A stretch of DNA of 64,000 nt, taken from Phymorhynchus buccinoides. Its lineage: Eukaryota > Mollusca > Gastropoda > Neogastropoda > Raphitomidae. The notes beneath the pieces were generated by a model. That model ran no database searches, was not told where the DNA came from, and worked only from the letters and a program-made list of their open reading frames with translations. Location: assembly GCA_017654935.2 (NCBI GenBank), contig CM065686.1, forward strand, positions 24,456,034 to 24,520,033, written 5' to 3'. A program made the translations under genes and the position numbers. This document shows, piece by piece, positions 32,420-43,439 of this stretch (within the stretch, counting starts at the first letter, position 1; each line of letters opens with the position of its first letter).

Positions 32420-32943
32420 TTAATCACGTCAAATTCCGCCGAAGCTATAGCTTGGCACATCGCCATTGAGTTATTTCAGACGTGTACCAGGGAGCGCAGG
32501 GACGATCGGGCACAACACGAGTGGATGGTGGAGCGTGTTTATCAAGCAAGTTACTCATAGTAGAATTAAAAGTCGAGGCAGGGTCGTCGGAAATGCTTAT
32601 GTTTGAAAGGAGTTCTGTTGGCTCTGAAATGAAAGTGGATATCTATAGACTTGAGATTATGGCGTGTGACCGTACATTTATTTCTGGGAGTTTTGGACAG
32701 ATTTAGAAAGGCGAGGACGGCAAAATGGTCAGAAGAAAGAATCTTAGATACTGACACGGACGAAACAAGTTGGTCGGGATCATGTGCGATAAGCTAATCA
32801 GTAATGTGGCCTTTGTTGTGTGTAGGCTCGGTTACAAGCTGAGAGAGGGAGTGGTTAGCAAATGAGAGGCAGACGCTTTGTGTGAGAGGACTGTTGGTTA
32901 TTGAAATGAAAATGAAAATTACCTAGCACAATAAGATGACTGC
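32420..32943. other. Unrecognised spacer
   Basis: No gene, RNA or element boundary was recognised, apart from the target duplication CTGC at 32940-32943 belonging to the adjacent Ty3 element. Confidence 0.4.
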
Positions 32944-33680
32944 TGTAGCATCACTACAATCATGCCATAACATCGCACGCGTTTTGTTTCATTTGGGGTA
33001 TTCAGTTGTTTATTATTTTGAACCGCAAGTGTTTGATTTTTGTTGTACTGTTGGTTGACCTTTGCTTCTATGAAGATGGCTCATCATTAAAAGAGTTTAT
33101 AAACTTTAATTCATGCCTTGTGTGTTGCTTCATTGATGACCCTGACATGATAGTGATACTTGTGAGGGCATGAGTCAGCGGCTTGTGGTCTGTGTATACA
33201 GAGAACGATCTGCCTTCCAGAAAATAGCAAACATGCTGAATAGCACTGTAGATGGCCAGAAGCTCACAATCAAATGCTGAGTATCGTTGCTGAGTAGGTG
33301 TCAATTTCCTGGGGGAAATGCGACGTGTCTCCATACACCATGGTGCAGTTGTGCTAACTCAGCTCCTATGGCTGTGTCTGATGCGTCCACAGAAAGTTTT
33401 GTTTCAGCTTGCGTGTCTGGATGATGGAGCATGACAGCAGACGCCAGTGCCGATTTAATTTCTTTTGTACGCATTGCACCTTTCTGGGGGGGAGCCCTGT
33501 AGCATCACTATAATCATGACATAATATTACATGTATTTTGTTTCTTTTGGGGTATTCAGTTTATTATTTTGAACAGGAAATGTTTGATTGTTGTATTGTT
33601 GGTTGACCTTTGCTTCTACGAAGATGGCTCATCATTAAAAGAGTTTATAAACTTTAATTCATGCCTTGTGTGTTGCTTCA
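32944..33680 (-). mobile_element. Internally deleted Ty3/gypsy element with both LTRs
   Basis: Direct LTRs at 32944-33132 and 33498-33680 start TGTAGCATCACTA and end TTGCTTCA. CTGC flanks both outer edges (32940-32943 and 33681-33684) as a 4-bp target duplication. The internal 365 bp encodes, on the minus strand, only the reverse transcriptase/RNase H junction. Everything else between the LTRs has been lost. Confidence 0.85.
33133..33490 (-). pseudogene. Ty3/gypsy RNase H fragment
   Basis: The minus translation contains KLSVDASDTAIGAELAQ, PRKLTPTQQRYSAFDCELLA, IYSAIQHVCYFLEGRSFSVY and TDHKPLTHALTS. The first Asp (DASD), the Glu of DCELLA and the Asp of TDHKP are the RNase H acidic residues. 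A stop-free frame runs only across this piece. The other pol and gag domains are missing. Confidence 0.85.
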
Positions 33681-33803
33681 CTGCGGTTCAGAGAATAGGA
33701 GTCAAGGAGGGCTTCAAATTCGGGATGGATTCTGTAAAATTATTAGTTCTGCTAGGGGGGAGGGCGATAGATACAGGAGAAGACAACAGACTGACCAGAC
33801 ATG

Positions 33804-34499
33804 CTAAGAACAACTTCTACAGCGTCGAAGGGGGAAGGGGAGGGTTGTGTTGAAGGAAAGGGATTTATCTAATATAATCATACTGTACCAACACTCAGCG
33901 CCGTCTATCTCCTCATAGAGTTGAAACTCGTCCGGCTTGAGGGACGGAGAACGCCCGATGAGACGAGACAGTGACGAGTGTAGGGAGGCAACCACACCGC
34001 ACGACCTGAGAGTGTCGGACAGAGATACTTCCAGAGTTTTCGCTGCCGGCGGCGTGAAAAGGAGAGATCCCAGGTTCTGAGTCGAAAGGGAGAGCTTTGC
34101 CATCTCCGACTTGGAGAGGAGCGAGAAGTCTTCGAAGGGGAGCATAGCCGCGCCCAAGGCGAAGGGGGGCTGAAAACGAGGAATCCTGAAGGAGCCCACG
34201 GGAGTAGAGACATCCTGCTCCTCGTCTGGCTCTGAGTCCGAGCGTTGCTCCGCAGGGAACTTGCCCGTTTGAAGCGAGACCTCTGCCTTATCCAGGGCAA
34301 GCAGAGTGGACTGAGGGCACTTGAACCTGAGGGACTCTTTCTGAGGCTTGAAGGAGTCGACAACCCTGGAAGAAGAGGACCGTGGGTGAGACGAAGGCCT
34401 AGAGACGACGTCGACGCACACCGGCTGGATGAGCTTCAGCAGGTCCGACTTAGGGCAAGCTTCTACCAGTCGAAAACGCATAAAATCTCTTATTTTCAT
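33804..34499 (-). pseudogene. gag-like ORF, distal part
   Basis: 231 codons. The first half is Ser/Arg-rich (VVSRPSSHPRSSSSRVVDS) and the second is helical, with LSLSTQNLGSLLFTPPAAK, LRSCGVVASLHSSLSRLIGR and PDEFQLYEEIDGAECWYSMI. The last block resembles animal DIRS-type gag helices. It follows the 471-codon ORF at 37354-38769 on the same strand, the two being separated by the Mutator-like element. An AG just before the first ATG (GAACCCAG) could be a splice acceptor. Confidence 0.45.
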
Positions 34500-34504
34500 T
34501 AGCT

Positions 34505-37300
34505 GGGTTCACCCACTAATTATTCACCAATTCTAATAATATTTGGTACAGTAATAGTTCAATCATTGCTGATTGCATTTCTGGTATCAGTTTGAAGATT
34601 AGAGCAAGTCTTCATATTGGTCATGGGCTTTGAAATATGTACCCAATTCCCAATTTCGGAAAATGGGTGTCTTAGGGTATGCAAGATTATCCAAAATGTT
34701 ACCATGCAATTAGTATAAAAATTCACACACACATTGATTAGTCAACATTTAACAGTGTGATGGGAGGAAAAAAGCCATTTTTTTAAAATAATGGTTTTTC
34801 GATGGCATGAAATATGTGCAAAATATTGAAAAACAGAAAACAATATTTAGTCCTCTAAATCACAAAAGCTCTGGACCAAATGTAGCTCTATGTGCAGTAA
34901 AACTATATGCCAAATTTTACTGCAATCTGATCAGTAGTTTTTGAGATATGTTGCAGACGGTGGGGTTATTCGTCCAAAATCGTGTTTTGAGAAAATAGGC
35001 TTTAAAGTTAAGATTATAACTTTACACTGATGTAATAGGGTAAAAAACAGTTAAAATGACTTTCCCCTCACACAATGGTGCATGTTTTCATTGTTTTTGG
35101 ACTCACCAAGCTATTCATGCCCTCCTGCCAAATAGTACTCCTCTGTTTCACCCTCCCCCTCTGCAGCGGCCTGAGCTTGATGGCGTCGGGCAAACTTCTT
35201 GGCCTCACTGGCCTGTATTTGTCCAGCAGCGACTCTTTTTCTGTCCAGCTCAACAAAGCACTTCTTGGTCCATAGTCCAGGCTCCATGCCAAGAGTGTCA
35301 AAGATGTCCAGTCTGCCCAGTTCTCCATCATTATATACAATACTGGCATCAGCGACAGCCAAACGCAGTCTTTTGCGGCCTACAAAGGTGGTTTTTGGGC
35401 ACCGCTCCCAGATCAAGTTATGGAAGCTCTCATTGGTGTTCTGGCTCCCCCCATGTAGGCACCTCTCCAGCAAACTATCTAGTGTCAGAGTTTCAAACAC
35501 TGGGCGGATGGCTTCACACACATAATCTGGGAAAGCGTTCTTGTTTGGATCACCTCGGCCAGTCTTCGAGGGGCACCAGTCACCACATTCATCATGCTGC
35601 CTGTTCCTATGCTTATAAATAGCCCAGATATCCTGCTTCATTTTGTCTAGCTTCCCCACATTCTTTCTGATGGCTGCCCCATAGTGTCCCTGGATTTTTA
35701 GAATGGCCTTTTTTGTGAGCTTGTTTTGTCCCCCGATGCCCTTGACAGTCCTACCCCCATGAACAAAAGTTTTGCCTTTGAATTCAGTCACTTTGTTAGT
35801 GAGATGCCTTCCCATCCTTTTCTGTACATGCCCACAACATTCTAACTTACTTATAGTCACATTTTGGTAGATATTTTGTGACTTCAAAGTGGAGTAAGTT
35901 TTACTGTCTCCATCCCCTAAAAAGTTGACATATCGCAAATCATACTTCTCCTCCGACCGCGAAAACACTCTCACAGCACCTGTGGGCTCCATGGCAGCAG
36001 CTGTACCTGTGTGATTTTTATCACACTCATCCTTGTTTTGATGCACTGTCCTCCACCTGTCTAATTCTTGGCCACCTTTCTTCTTTTCATTCTTTTTGCA
36101 TCCAACGCAATGGTTTGACAACACCTCACAATCAAGGACTTTTGATTTTTTCCCATTCACAGTAAGGACTGTCACTACCCCATTTTTTGATTGGAACCCT
36201 CTCCGCTGGTATGTACCATCACCCGACACAGTGATATCCCTACCCTCATAGGCCTGCCTTGCTTCATCAGCAGCAACCTGCTTGCTTCTGTCTGCAACAG
36301 ACTCTGAGGCTCTTGTTATAATGTTGCGGTGATTTGCCCAAGTCTTGTTGTTCAGTGAACAAGGAATATTCATGTTGCCTAGGAATCTTTTCCCCTGTGC
36401 TTGATTTCTACCTATGGCAAACATTGAAAGAGGGAATCTTCTATTTATCTCATAGACTTTATTCACAGTCTTGGATGTTGAAAACTTGACAGAGTTCTTG
36501 CAACCACACTGAAAGGTAAACACAGAAGCCAAGTCAACCCTATCTTCTTTCACTGAGGAGAGCCTACTTTTACCCAATGGCTTTTTGCAGTCAGGACACA
36601 GAAGCGTTTCAATAAATTGAATTAGCAACTTACTGTCCACAAATCGAAATCCAGACAGCTCATCATCATCATCAAACTCCACGTTCATTGTCTCAGACAG
36701 TTTTGTTCCTGATGCACATGGCTTGCTCGCAGAACTAGGCCTAGAACTACTTGAAGCAGACGACGCACTCGCCTCAACACACGGACTTGCAGTCGAAGTA
36801 GAAGGTCTATTTTCACTTGTAACGTTGCCTATGACATCTCCCTGCTCCACCTTTGTCCTCTTTTGTGGTGGCACACGCTTTTTGGGCCTGTAAGAAGCCC
36901 TTCTCTTACCCATTTCTTCGAGTTATGAGCTTACTATAATAGAAAACAAGACTGGAAAGTGAAACTACAGCTGGGAAATCAACACAAACGCACTGCAGAC
37001 GTATTTTTACACACTAAGAGCAGTTGAAGAAACGCCGCCTCTGATTGGTCGAGAACTAGATCCCTCCTTTGTGTGCTATTTACAACGACCAATGAAAATC
37101 GTTTTTAGGCACCTTAGCTGGAATGAATTGGATGGGGCTAGAAGGAGAAAAGGCGCTCATTTTTGTGTTTACATTTTGTTTCTATGTGTAGTAGAAGCTG
37201 AAATATGGCAATTTGAAGTTTATGCATATTTAATTAGCTACATTTTCATTTCAATCCTACAACACCCACCTCATAAATAAATAAATAAAAAATATTTATA
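34505..37300 (-). mobile_element. Mutator-like (PF20700-type) transposon, ends unresolved
   Basis: Contains the intact transposase at 35111-36913 and lies between two halves of a gag-like region. The left flank reads CTGGGTTCACCCACTAATTA and the right flank GGTGGGTGTTGTAGG in reverse complement. The similarity is too weak to call terminal repeats, so the bounds are approximate. Confidence 0.5.
35111..36913 (-). CDS. Mutator-like transposase, intact single ORF, 600 aa
   Basis: The N-terminus is basic (MGKRRASYRPKKRVPPQKR) and then Ser-rich. A zinc-binding region follows with LLCPDCKKPLG and FQCGCKNSVKF. Further on are EGRDITVSGDGTYQRRGF (first acidic site), HCVGCKKNEKKKGG, TGAVRVFSRSEEKYDLRYVN, LGDGDSKTYSTLKSQNIY (second acidic site), LECCGHVQKRMGRHLTNKV, KIQGHYGAAIRKNVGKLDKM and SQNTNESFHNLIWERCPKT (likely third acidic residue). 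The layout fits the Mutator-like transposase domain PF20700, widespread in invertebrates. Its superfamily placement (MULE or Kolobok-like) I leave open. No stop or frameshift is present, so the gene may be functional or recently so. The C-terminus is acidic and ends in YYLAGGHE. Confidence 0.85.
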   Translation of the reverse strand: MGKRRASYRPKKRVPPQKRTKVEQGDVIGNVTSENRPSTSTASPCVEASASSASSSSRPSSASKPCASGTKLSETMNVEFDDDDELSGFRFVDSKLLIQFIETLLCPDCKKPLGKSRLSSVKEDRVDLASVFTFQCGCKNSVKFSTSKTVNKVYEINRRFPLSMFAIGRNQAQGKRFLGNMNIPCSLNNKTWANHRNIITRASESVADRSKQVAADEARQAYEGRDITVSGDGTYQRRGFQSKNGVVTVLTVNGKKSKVLDCEVLSNHCVGCKKNEKKKGGQELDRWRTVHQNKDECDKNHTGTAAAMEPTGAVRVFSRSEEKYDLRYVNFLGDGDSKTYSTLKSQNIYQNVTISKLECCGHVQKRMGRHLTNKVTEFKGKTFVHGGRTVKGIGGQNKLTKKAILKIQGHYGAAIRKNVGKLDKMKQDIWAIYKHRNRQHDECGDWCPSKTGRGDPNKNAFPDYVCEAIRPVFETLTLDSLLERCLHGGSQNTNESFHNLIWERCPKTTFVGRKRLRLAVADASIVYNDGELGRLDIFDTLGMEPGLWTKKCFVELDRKRVAAGQIQASEAKKFARRHQAQAAAEGEGETEEYYLAGGHE

Positions 37301-37304
37301 AAAC

Positions 37305-38769
37305 TTACCTGCAGAAACAGTGTACATAGCAAAACCCGTAAGGGTTTCGGAATCTAAACCAGCTCAAAACCCAAATCATGCCAAAAAGTGATTTTGGTGT
37401 GTTTTTCATGGTAGAAGCTTGCCTTAGACAGCTGAGAAGGGCGTAGAGGAGAGGAGTGACCCGCCCTGCGCTCACGGGCAGAGACAGGAGAACCTTCTCT
37501 GGAGGACTCCGTAGACTGAGACTGGAAAGACTGTGCACGAGTGGCGTCCTCCCGTGGGGGTGACCCGGCAACGGGGTAGGCCAATCGGGAGTGCTCCTCA
37601 TCCGAAGAGGGAGCCTCGAGGGAGACCCTCTGCACGTACCGGCCTGGAACCGGGGAGAAATCCCTCACACGGGGAAGCGGGGCCAGGGACCGGCGGCCGC
37701 GGGAACCGGGGGAACGAGACGAGTCGACCCGCGCACGCCTGCCACGGAAACGTGGAGAACGTGACGGGGAGCGTTCCCTCCGGCGGGAGGGACGGGATCG
37801 CGCAGACCCAGAACCCTCACCGGGCACTGTTGACCAGCCGTGCCGTGGACGGCTGGTCGTAGAGGCAGACAGTGCAGCCCGACGCTGATAATCCGGAAGG
37901 AGAATATCCACGGATGAATATCTCCCCCGGCGGTCATAGAGAGGGTCGTGAGTAGAGCCATCCCGTCGACCGACCCTCTCTAAAGGCCTTGAGCTGGCTG
38001 GGCTAACATGGCGTGGTCTGACAACCCGGTCCGGGTGTCGACCTGTAGAGCCAAAGCCAGCCGACAACCCGCCGTGGGGGTTGTCGCCCTTGCCTAGGCT
38101 ATGACACCTCTCCGAACTATGCGAGAGAGGATGCTTCGCCGTGACCGAGCAGACCGACCGTCTACTTGCACCACCGTCCGTGGTGCCTTCGACCTCCTGG
38201 CCGGCATCGACCTCCTGGTCGGCATGATAGACAGGCTGTCTACGAACGTCCTCGTCTGTAGAAGTCCGAAAAGCTTCCTGGAGGGACAGCGTAGGAGGGG
38301 ACCTGGAGACCTGTACAGACTGACAAAAAACAGAACCCTCCCCAGCCGGGGAGGTGACAGATGAAATAGCTGGCAAGGAGACAACAAGCCCGCTATTCTG
38401 CAGGTGCCGAATGAACGCGTCAAATTTTTCAGGTGTTTGAGCGGATGAAATTTGATCTGACTGCGACTGAACACTCACAGAGGCCGTGGCCTCTGTCTTA
38501 GGTGAAGAGGTAACCGAACCCTGAACCGGCTTGGCCGAAACGGCCGACGGCGATTTCGTGTGAGAAATTTTAGAGTCCGATTTCGAAGACTTCCGAGAAG
38601 ATTTCTTGGAAGACCTAGAAGACGCTGACCTGGGCGAAACAAGGCGCCCGACACTATCGCGAGGAAGATGAGCAAGCTTCGAACCTTTCGAACCTTTCGA
38701 AGAAGGAACTCTTGGGAACTCTTGACGACAAGAAAAAATCCAAATGAAAAAACTTTCAGAAATAAACAA
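37305..38769 (-). pseudogene. Retroelement gag-like ORF, SR-rich, proximal part
   Basis: A 471-codon minus ORF. A Ser/Lys N-terminus (SASSRSSKKSSRKSSKSDSK) is followed by EKFDAFIRHLQNSGLVVSLP, which parallels the VLVP block of the gag copies near 14200 and 18650. A long Arg/Ser/Pro-rich part resembling SR domains comes next (SRPSRRRERSPSRSPRFRGR). The frame closes at 37354. A consensus donor, CTGCAG/GTAAGT, lies at about 37308. The terminal repeat copy at 39110-39300 lies upstream. DIRS-like origin is inferred. A host SR-like gene is less likely because of the repeat context. Confidence 0.5.
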
Positions 38770-39109
38770 ACACTACAAAGCTAGCAAAGTACCTGAGCTA
38801 CTAAGCAAAGCCAAGAACAAGAGTAGAAGGACTGCGGAGTAAAACTGAACAAACCGCAGTACCAAGAAGAAACCAAAAATGGCGACCTAACCAGAAGAAC
38901 ACCGGCTAGGCCAACCCCAAAAATTAAATTTCTAACTCCAAAAATACACAAAACAGAAGCTTAAGAAAGCAAAGACTTGTTGCCAAGAACAGACTAGCAA
39001 CAAGGGTAACTATCAAACCAGAACAAACCCACCAAGAACGCTTGAAATGAATTCGTAAAGGGAGTAGGTTTAAACATCAACAGCCTTTGAAGCATGGTAA
39101 ATAGAGAAT

Positions 39110-39296
39110 GAGTTGGGAATGGAAGTGATGTACGTGACCGGAAGTGGGGAAAGGGGCATAACCCCACGGTCACTAGAGTGACTTACTCTTTGTTATTTGG
39201 TAACTAAGCGTTTACGCTTTAGGTTTTTCCAGCCAATAAGTATGTTATGCTATTGTTTTGAGTGTTGGTAAGTATTTAATTATATAGATAGTAAGA
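39110..39296 (-). repeat. DIRS-like terminal repeat, copy 4 (diverged)
   Basis: Contains GGAAGTGATGTACGTGACCGGAAGTGG, then TTTGTTATTTGGTAACTAAG and TTAATTATATAGATAGTAAG. The block order matches the other copies but with lower similarity. It cuts off the LINE fragment that begins at 39297. Confidence 0.45.
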
Positions 39297-40158
39297 TTAA
39301 TAAAAATCTACCAATCTAACACGTCTATACAGTACAGCCAGACCCCCACCTAAAGAAGAACGGGTGAAGGATTTAATGTTGTAGCCAGGAGGAGTTAGCT
39401 GCTTTAGTTTAGGTTCATGTCCATTACTTTTGAGCCACGTTTCGGTTATAAATACTAAATCAAAGTCATGCTCAAAAACATAGTCAGCAATATAGTCCGT
39501 TTTGATCTCGGGGCAAACAGATTGGGTGTTAAATAAACATACAGTAAAACTGTCAGAGGATGGAACAGAGTTCAGTGACACAGATGACACGTCACACTGG
39601 TGGCTGGGTGCTCTAGGGGGAGATGGAGATCTGGGACGTTGAAGGCAGCAGTAGTGAAGCAAAGGGCTGGTTAGAAGACAAGTCAGGGTTAGAGTCACAG
39701 TCGTTGGTCACACAGATGTCGACACATGGTTCAGGTACACAACGCAGGGATGTAGGGGTGGTGGATAGAACAGATACAGATACACACTGCTGGAAGGCTG
39801 ATGAAGGAGAAGCTGTGGTAGACAAAGCAGGAGACACAGGAAAGTTGAGGGGTGGCACAGGAGTGGAGTCGTCATGGTCGTCAGGCAGGCAGGAAGAGGT
39901 GGAAGGAGGCAGACATTTAGATGGTGAGGGTGGTGTGAGTTGGTCAGATGATGATGATGTTGAGGAAAGCAGCGCAGATAGAATTGGCACACTTGTCCGG
40001 GGTTTGTTTTTACGGGGGTAACTTTTTCTGGGTAGAGACACACCGAGGCCAAGTGAGCGAAGCTGCGAGATAGTATCAGCTTGCAGACGAGCACCTGGAA
40101 TGGCTAAGAGCTCAGAACGCGAGTACTTGATGCGCACAGTTTTGGATTGACTTAGCAC
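39297..40158 (-). pseudogene. LINE 5' part: ORF1-like region and endonuclease N-terminus
   Basis: The ORF from 40158 starts MLSQSKTVRIKYSRSELLAI and is Pro/Ser/Thr-rich. A frameshift between 39698 and 39613 leads into SDSFTVCLFNTQSVCPEIKT, DYVFEHDFDLVFITETWLKS and GYNIKSFTRSSLGGGLAVLY. The last blocks are the start of an apurinic-type endonuclease (N in FNTQS, E in ITETW) as in CR1/Jockey-like LINEs. The frame ends at 39297, against the retroelement terminal repeat. Confidence 0.75.
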
Positions 40159-40601
40159 ATTCTCTTATCTGATGGCATGGTTGCTGGTGGTCGGTGGGAA
40201 TAGCGCGGTCAGCAATGACAGGAGTATTGGCTGGCTGAATAGGATTGCTAAACAGGCAAACATCTGGCGTTGGGCGAAAATGGCTGTGCCAACGGATTCA
40301 AATTGGCAGCTCTCGTCAACAGAAAAATATGAATCCACAGAATTCTAATGCTCGGATGGACAAACAAAGCCCATGGAAATAAAAAGTCCCACATGATGAC
40401 CTATCATGCACAGTATGGAGAACAAGCACACACTAGAACACAGCAAACGCAGACAAAAGCGGGAGGAGCTCAGTCACTCGAAGCGATGGCAAGCGACCTC
40501 GACCTCTTCTCTGGTCACAGTGTCAACATGTAGAATTGTTTTTGCTTTCCTACCCCATGCATACCACATCTACATTTTGAGTTTTTCCTAGTAACCATGG
40601 T

Positions 40602-41398
40602 CAGGGATGCATCTAGAGCGCGGCATTGCCGCAAAATTGTTGATGTTCCCGCAAAAATAAAAAATATGCTGCGGGAAAATCCCCCCAAATTTTGTGAAAT
40701 CCTGCAAACGAAAAAATCGTTTGAAAATATCTTGTTCGGCACTAAGCCTAGATTGCGTGGCTGCGTGGGCTGTACCGAGTCTGCATTTCCTTTCAACAGT
40801 AAAGAACGAGCATTTTGATTGGGTCTTAAAAATAGCATAGCTAATCAACGGCTTTCTCTTTCATTTACTATTTCCGGGCGCAGTGTAAGCGCGCCCGCTC
40901 AAAAATGGCATCGCTTCTGGATTATTTTACTGTGACTTCTAAAAAGAAAGAAAATAGTGCGACTGTGGAGTGCAACATTGATCAACAACCGTGTTGTTCC
41001 TCATTGGCAGTTAGTGATGACAACGGGGAAAGTTCATCGAATGACGAAGCATCGGATCAGGACTGTGATGTCACTGACGATCCCATTGCTAGTAGCGTCG
41101 CTCCACCACCTTTCAAAAAGCGAAAGCATGAGACAGTTCATGGAAAGTTGGAATAAAAGCAGACCTTGGCTAGAATTTGACAGCGAATCAAAAGCAATGT
41201 TTTGTGACTGGTGCTTACAAAGCAAAAAGAACAATGCGTTCACCACAGGTTGTAAAAATTTCCGCACTACATCCCTTGATCGACACGTTAACTGGCATTG
41301 ATTTACCCCCGCCCCCCTAACTATTTCCAGATCCCCCCAAATTTCGACACCAAGGGGGGCAATGCCCCCCAGTTTAGAAATTTCTAGATGCATCCCTG
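40602..41398 (+). mobile_element. Short hAT derivative with 16-bp inverted ends
   Basis: CAGGGATGCATCTAGA (40602-40617) and its exact complement (41383-41398) bound a 797-bp element. CATGGT directly flanks both ends (40596-40601 and 41399-41404), a 6-bp target duplication. Inside is only the N-terminal exon of a transposase, so it is a non-autonomous deletion product. Confidence 0.88.
40905..41301 (+). pseudogene. hAT transposase N-terminal fragment with zinc finger
   Basis: Starts MASLLDYFTVTSKKKENS, with an acidic stretch and PPPFKKRKHET. After a frameshift near 41130 it continues as FMESWNKSRPWLEFDSESKA, FCDWCLQSKKNNAFTTGCKN and TSLDRHVNWH with a stop. The CDWC...HVNWH spacing is a TTF/BED-like finger of hAT proteins. 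There is no catalytic domain. Confidence 0.7.
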
Positions 41399-41399
41399 C

Positions 41400-42650
41400 A
41401 TGGTGCACATCAATCATTCTTTGTACCTCCCATATCCTTGTAGGTGACAGTTTCGTCATAAAGGGTATCCTTACAAGACTTCTGCGATGTGTTGGACGCA
41501 TTCTTTGTAAGCTGTGAACAATACTGACAGTTACGCATCTCCTAGCTTCCCAATGACAGTGGTATCAACAATTCCGCTGTACTGATTAGGTAAAATGCCT
41601 GACAGAAAGTAACCAGGATCCACCCTACAGTTCGCCAAATAGTTTTTGCCCTGATAGGGCAATGATTACACTCAAGCATTACCCTGTTTTATATAATAGT
41701 GTGTATGACAAATACATGTACACCCAGATTACCTTATTATACAGCATTTGCATGACAGATATGTGCACGTGTAGATTACCTCTGTATGATTTGTCTGACA
41801 TATAGATGCACATATGTATTACCTCATTTTGTATTATTTGCATGACAGTTTTTTGAACAAGTTGAACTTCTACTTGGGACTTTATTATTGTTCACAACAA
41901 AGTGGATGGAGCAAACTCAGGCCTCCATGACAGACTTCATAAAGTTCTTGAAAGCAATACTCAGTGCCTGTGTCGGTACCGGATGCCGCAAAGATAGAAG
42001 TTCCTAACCAAATCCTGCTGCAAGAAAAGCCAATAAAGCCACAAAGTTCAAAGAAATGTTTGAGTCATGCCCCTTATTGGGCATGCGACTCTCCAGGCTG
42101 AATGGAGCTTTTCCGGAGCCCTTCCTCTGTCAGCTCATACCCTTTCAGCAGTCTTTTACTGTGTCGAAATCTTGCTGGTCCCTGCCAGACAACGCAAAGA
42201 ACACCTGCAGCGCCGTTCCTTTAGCAAGGCTGAGAGCATACTGGCCCACTGTCTTGGGCCACCCTTGGTTGCCTGCATGTCTCCAACCTACCTACATATG
42301 CATCAATTGAATCCATCTCATCAATGGGAGGAAGCTTGGATCATGGTGTGATACTCATTTGGTGTTTTTAGAGGATGAATTTCTCTTCTAAAAACACGCC
42401 TACCAAAGTTTGCATAGACAGAGCACTGCGTGAGCACTGAACTTTTCAAAATAAACAGCAGTAAAGCACGAAGCAAGAATTTCTGCAGGTATATTTCGCG
42501 AGTGTCGCCTAAACCAGAAACGGGCAGATAACTCTGTACTTCGAGTTTGTTTCAAATGAGCAATCAATGATTTGCATTTTCTACCATAATTTTGGGTATA
42601 AGCAACATGATTTTTCATGCTGGATGAAGCTTCTGTAGAAAGAAACCAGC
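41400..42650. other. Unrecognised sequence with decayed short repeats
   Basis: Around 41700-41850 a unit with TGACAGATATGTGCAC/ATTACCTC recurs about three times with divergence. No convincing ORF was found. Confidence 0.4.
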
Positions 42651-42702
42651 CCCAGGAATGAGTGTATGGCTTTGTTTGTAGCGTGGGTTCGAATTGGCTG
42701 AA

Positions 42703-43419
42703 TCACATTCTCTTAGTCCTCATGCATTCTAACCATTGTTCAGCGGGGAGTAGTGGACAGCGATGGCAAGGTAGAGCAATCGTCTTGGGGGACGGGGGTG
42801 AAGGTTGCTCATCTGGGAGAGGGGGAGAAGAGGAAGATGAGGGTTCATCGTCGTACCCAGTAGTCCGTTGCCCTGGTGATTGAGCGACGTCCTCAATGGC
42901 GGCCAGGCCAGGCCTGGTTGTCTCAGACAGTAGAGAAACTGCTTTGGCCAGCGCTTCAAATGCTGTCTCAGGAGTCATTATTATTTTTTTTACTAAATAA
43001 TCAACTAGATTAGTAGATACCTCAGTTATTTGAATTCACCAACCTTCCACTTGTAGCACACCTGTCCCTGAATAAGAATTTGAAACTTGTTAGTGTTGTA
43101 ATAAATATGAAAAGTGAGAACTTTGTCGTCTTCAAGTTATGTATGTATAATTTGTGTATGCCTTATTTCGAATAGTAGAGGTTTTAGGAGTGTGAGTGGA
43201 AGCTGGAGAGTGTCTTTCTCTTGCTTGCTCGATCAGGGAGGACTCAACGTTATCAGGTTTCAAACGATCACAGTACCTTTGGATGATGACATGCCTCCAA
43301 TACGGAAGGCTGGCTGGAATGGTGTCGAAAGTGACTTGTAGTGGGTCTTTTGTCGAACATATTTTTTTATCACCAGTTGTCACGCTCGTCATAGAGCGTG
43401 TGGTCACGCGTGTAGCCAT
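42703..43419 (-). pseudogene. Two unrecognised ORFs, possibly gag-like
   Basis: Minus ORF 43419-43132 (MATRVTTRSMTSVTTGDKKI...) is followed by 42978-42703 (MTPETAFEALAKAVSLLSET..., then an acidic Ser/Pro stretch). Composition and co-orientation suggest one split transposon or gag gene. I recognise no domain. Confidence 0.25.
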
Positions 43420-43439
43420 GGAAAACAGACCTACATTAT

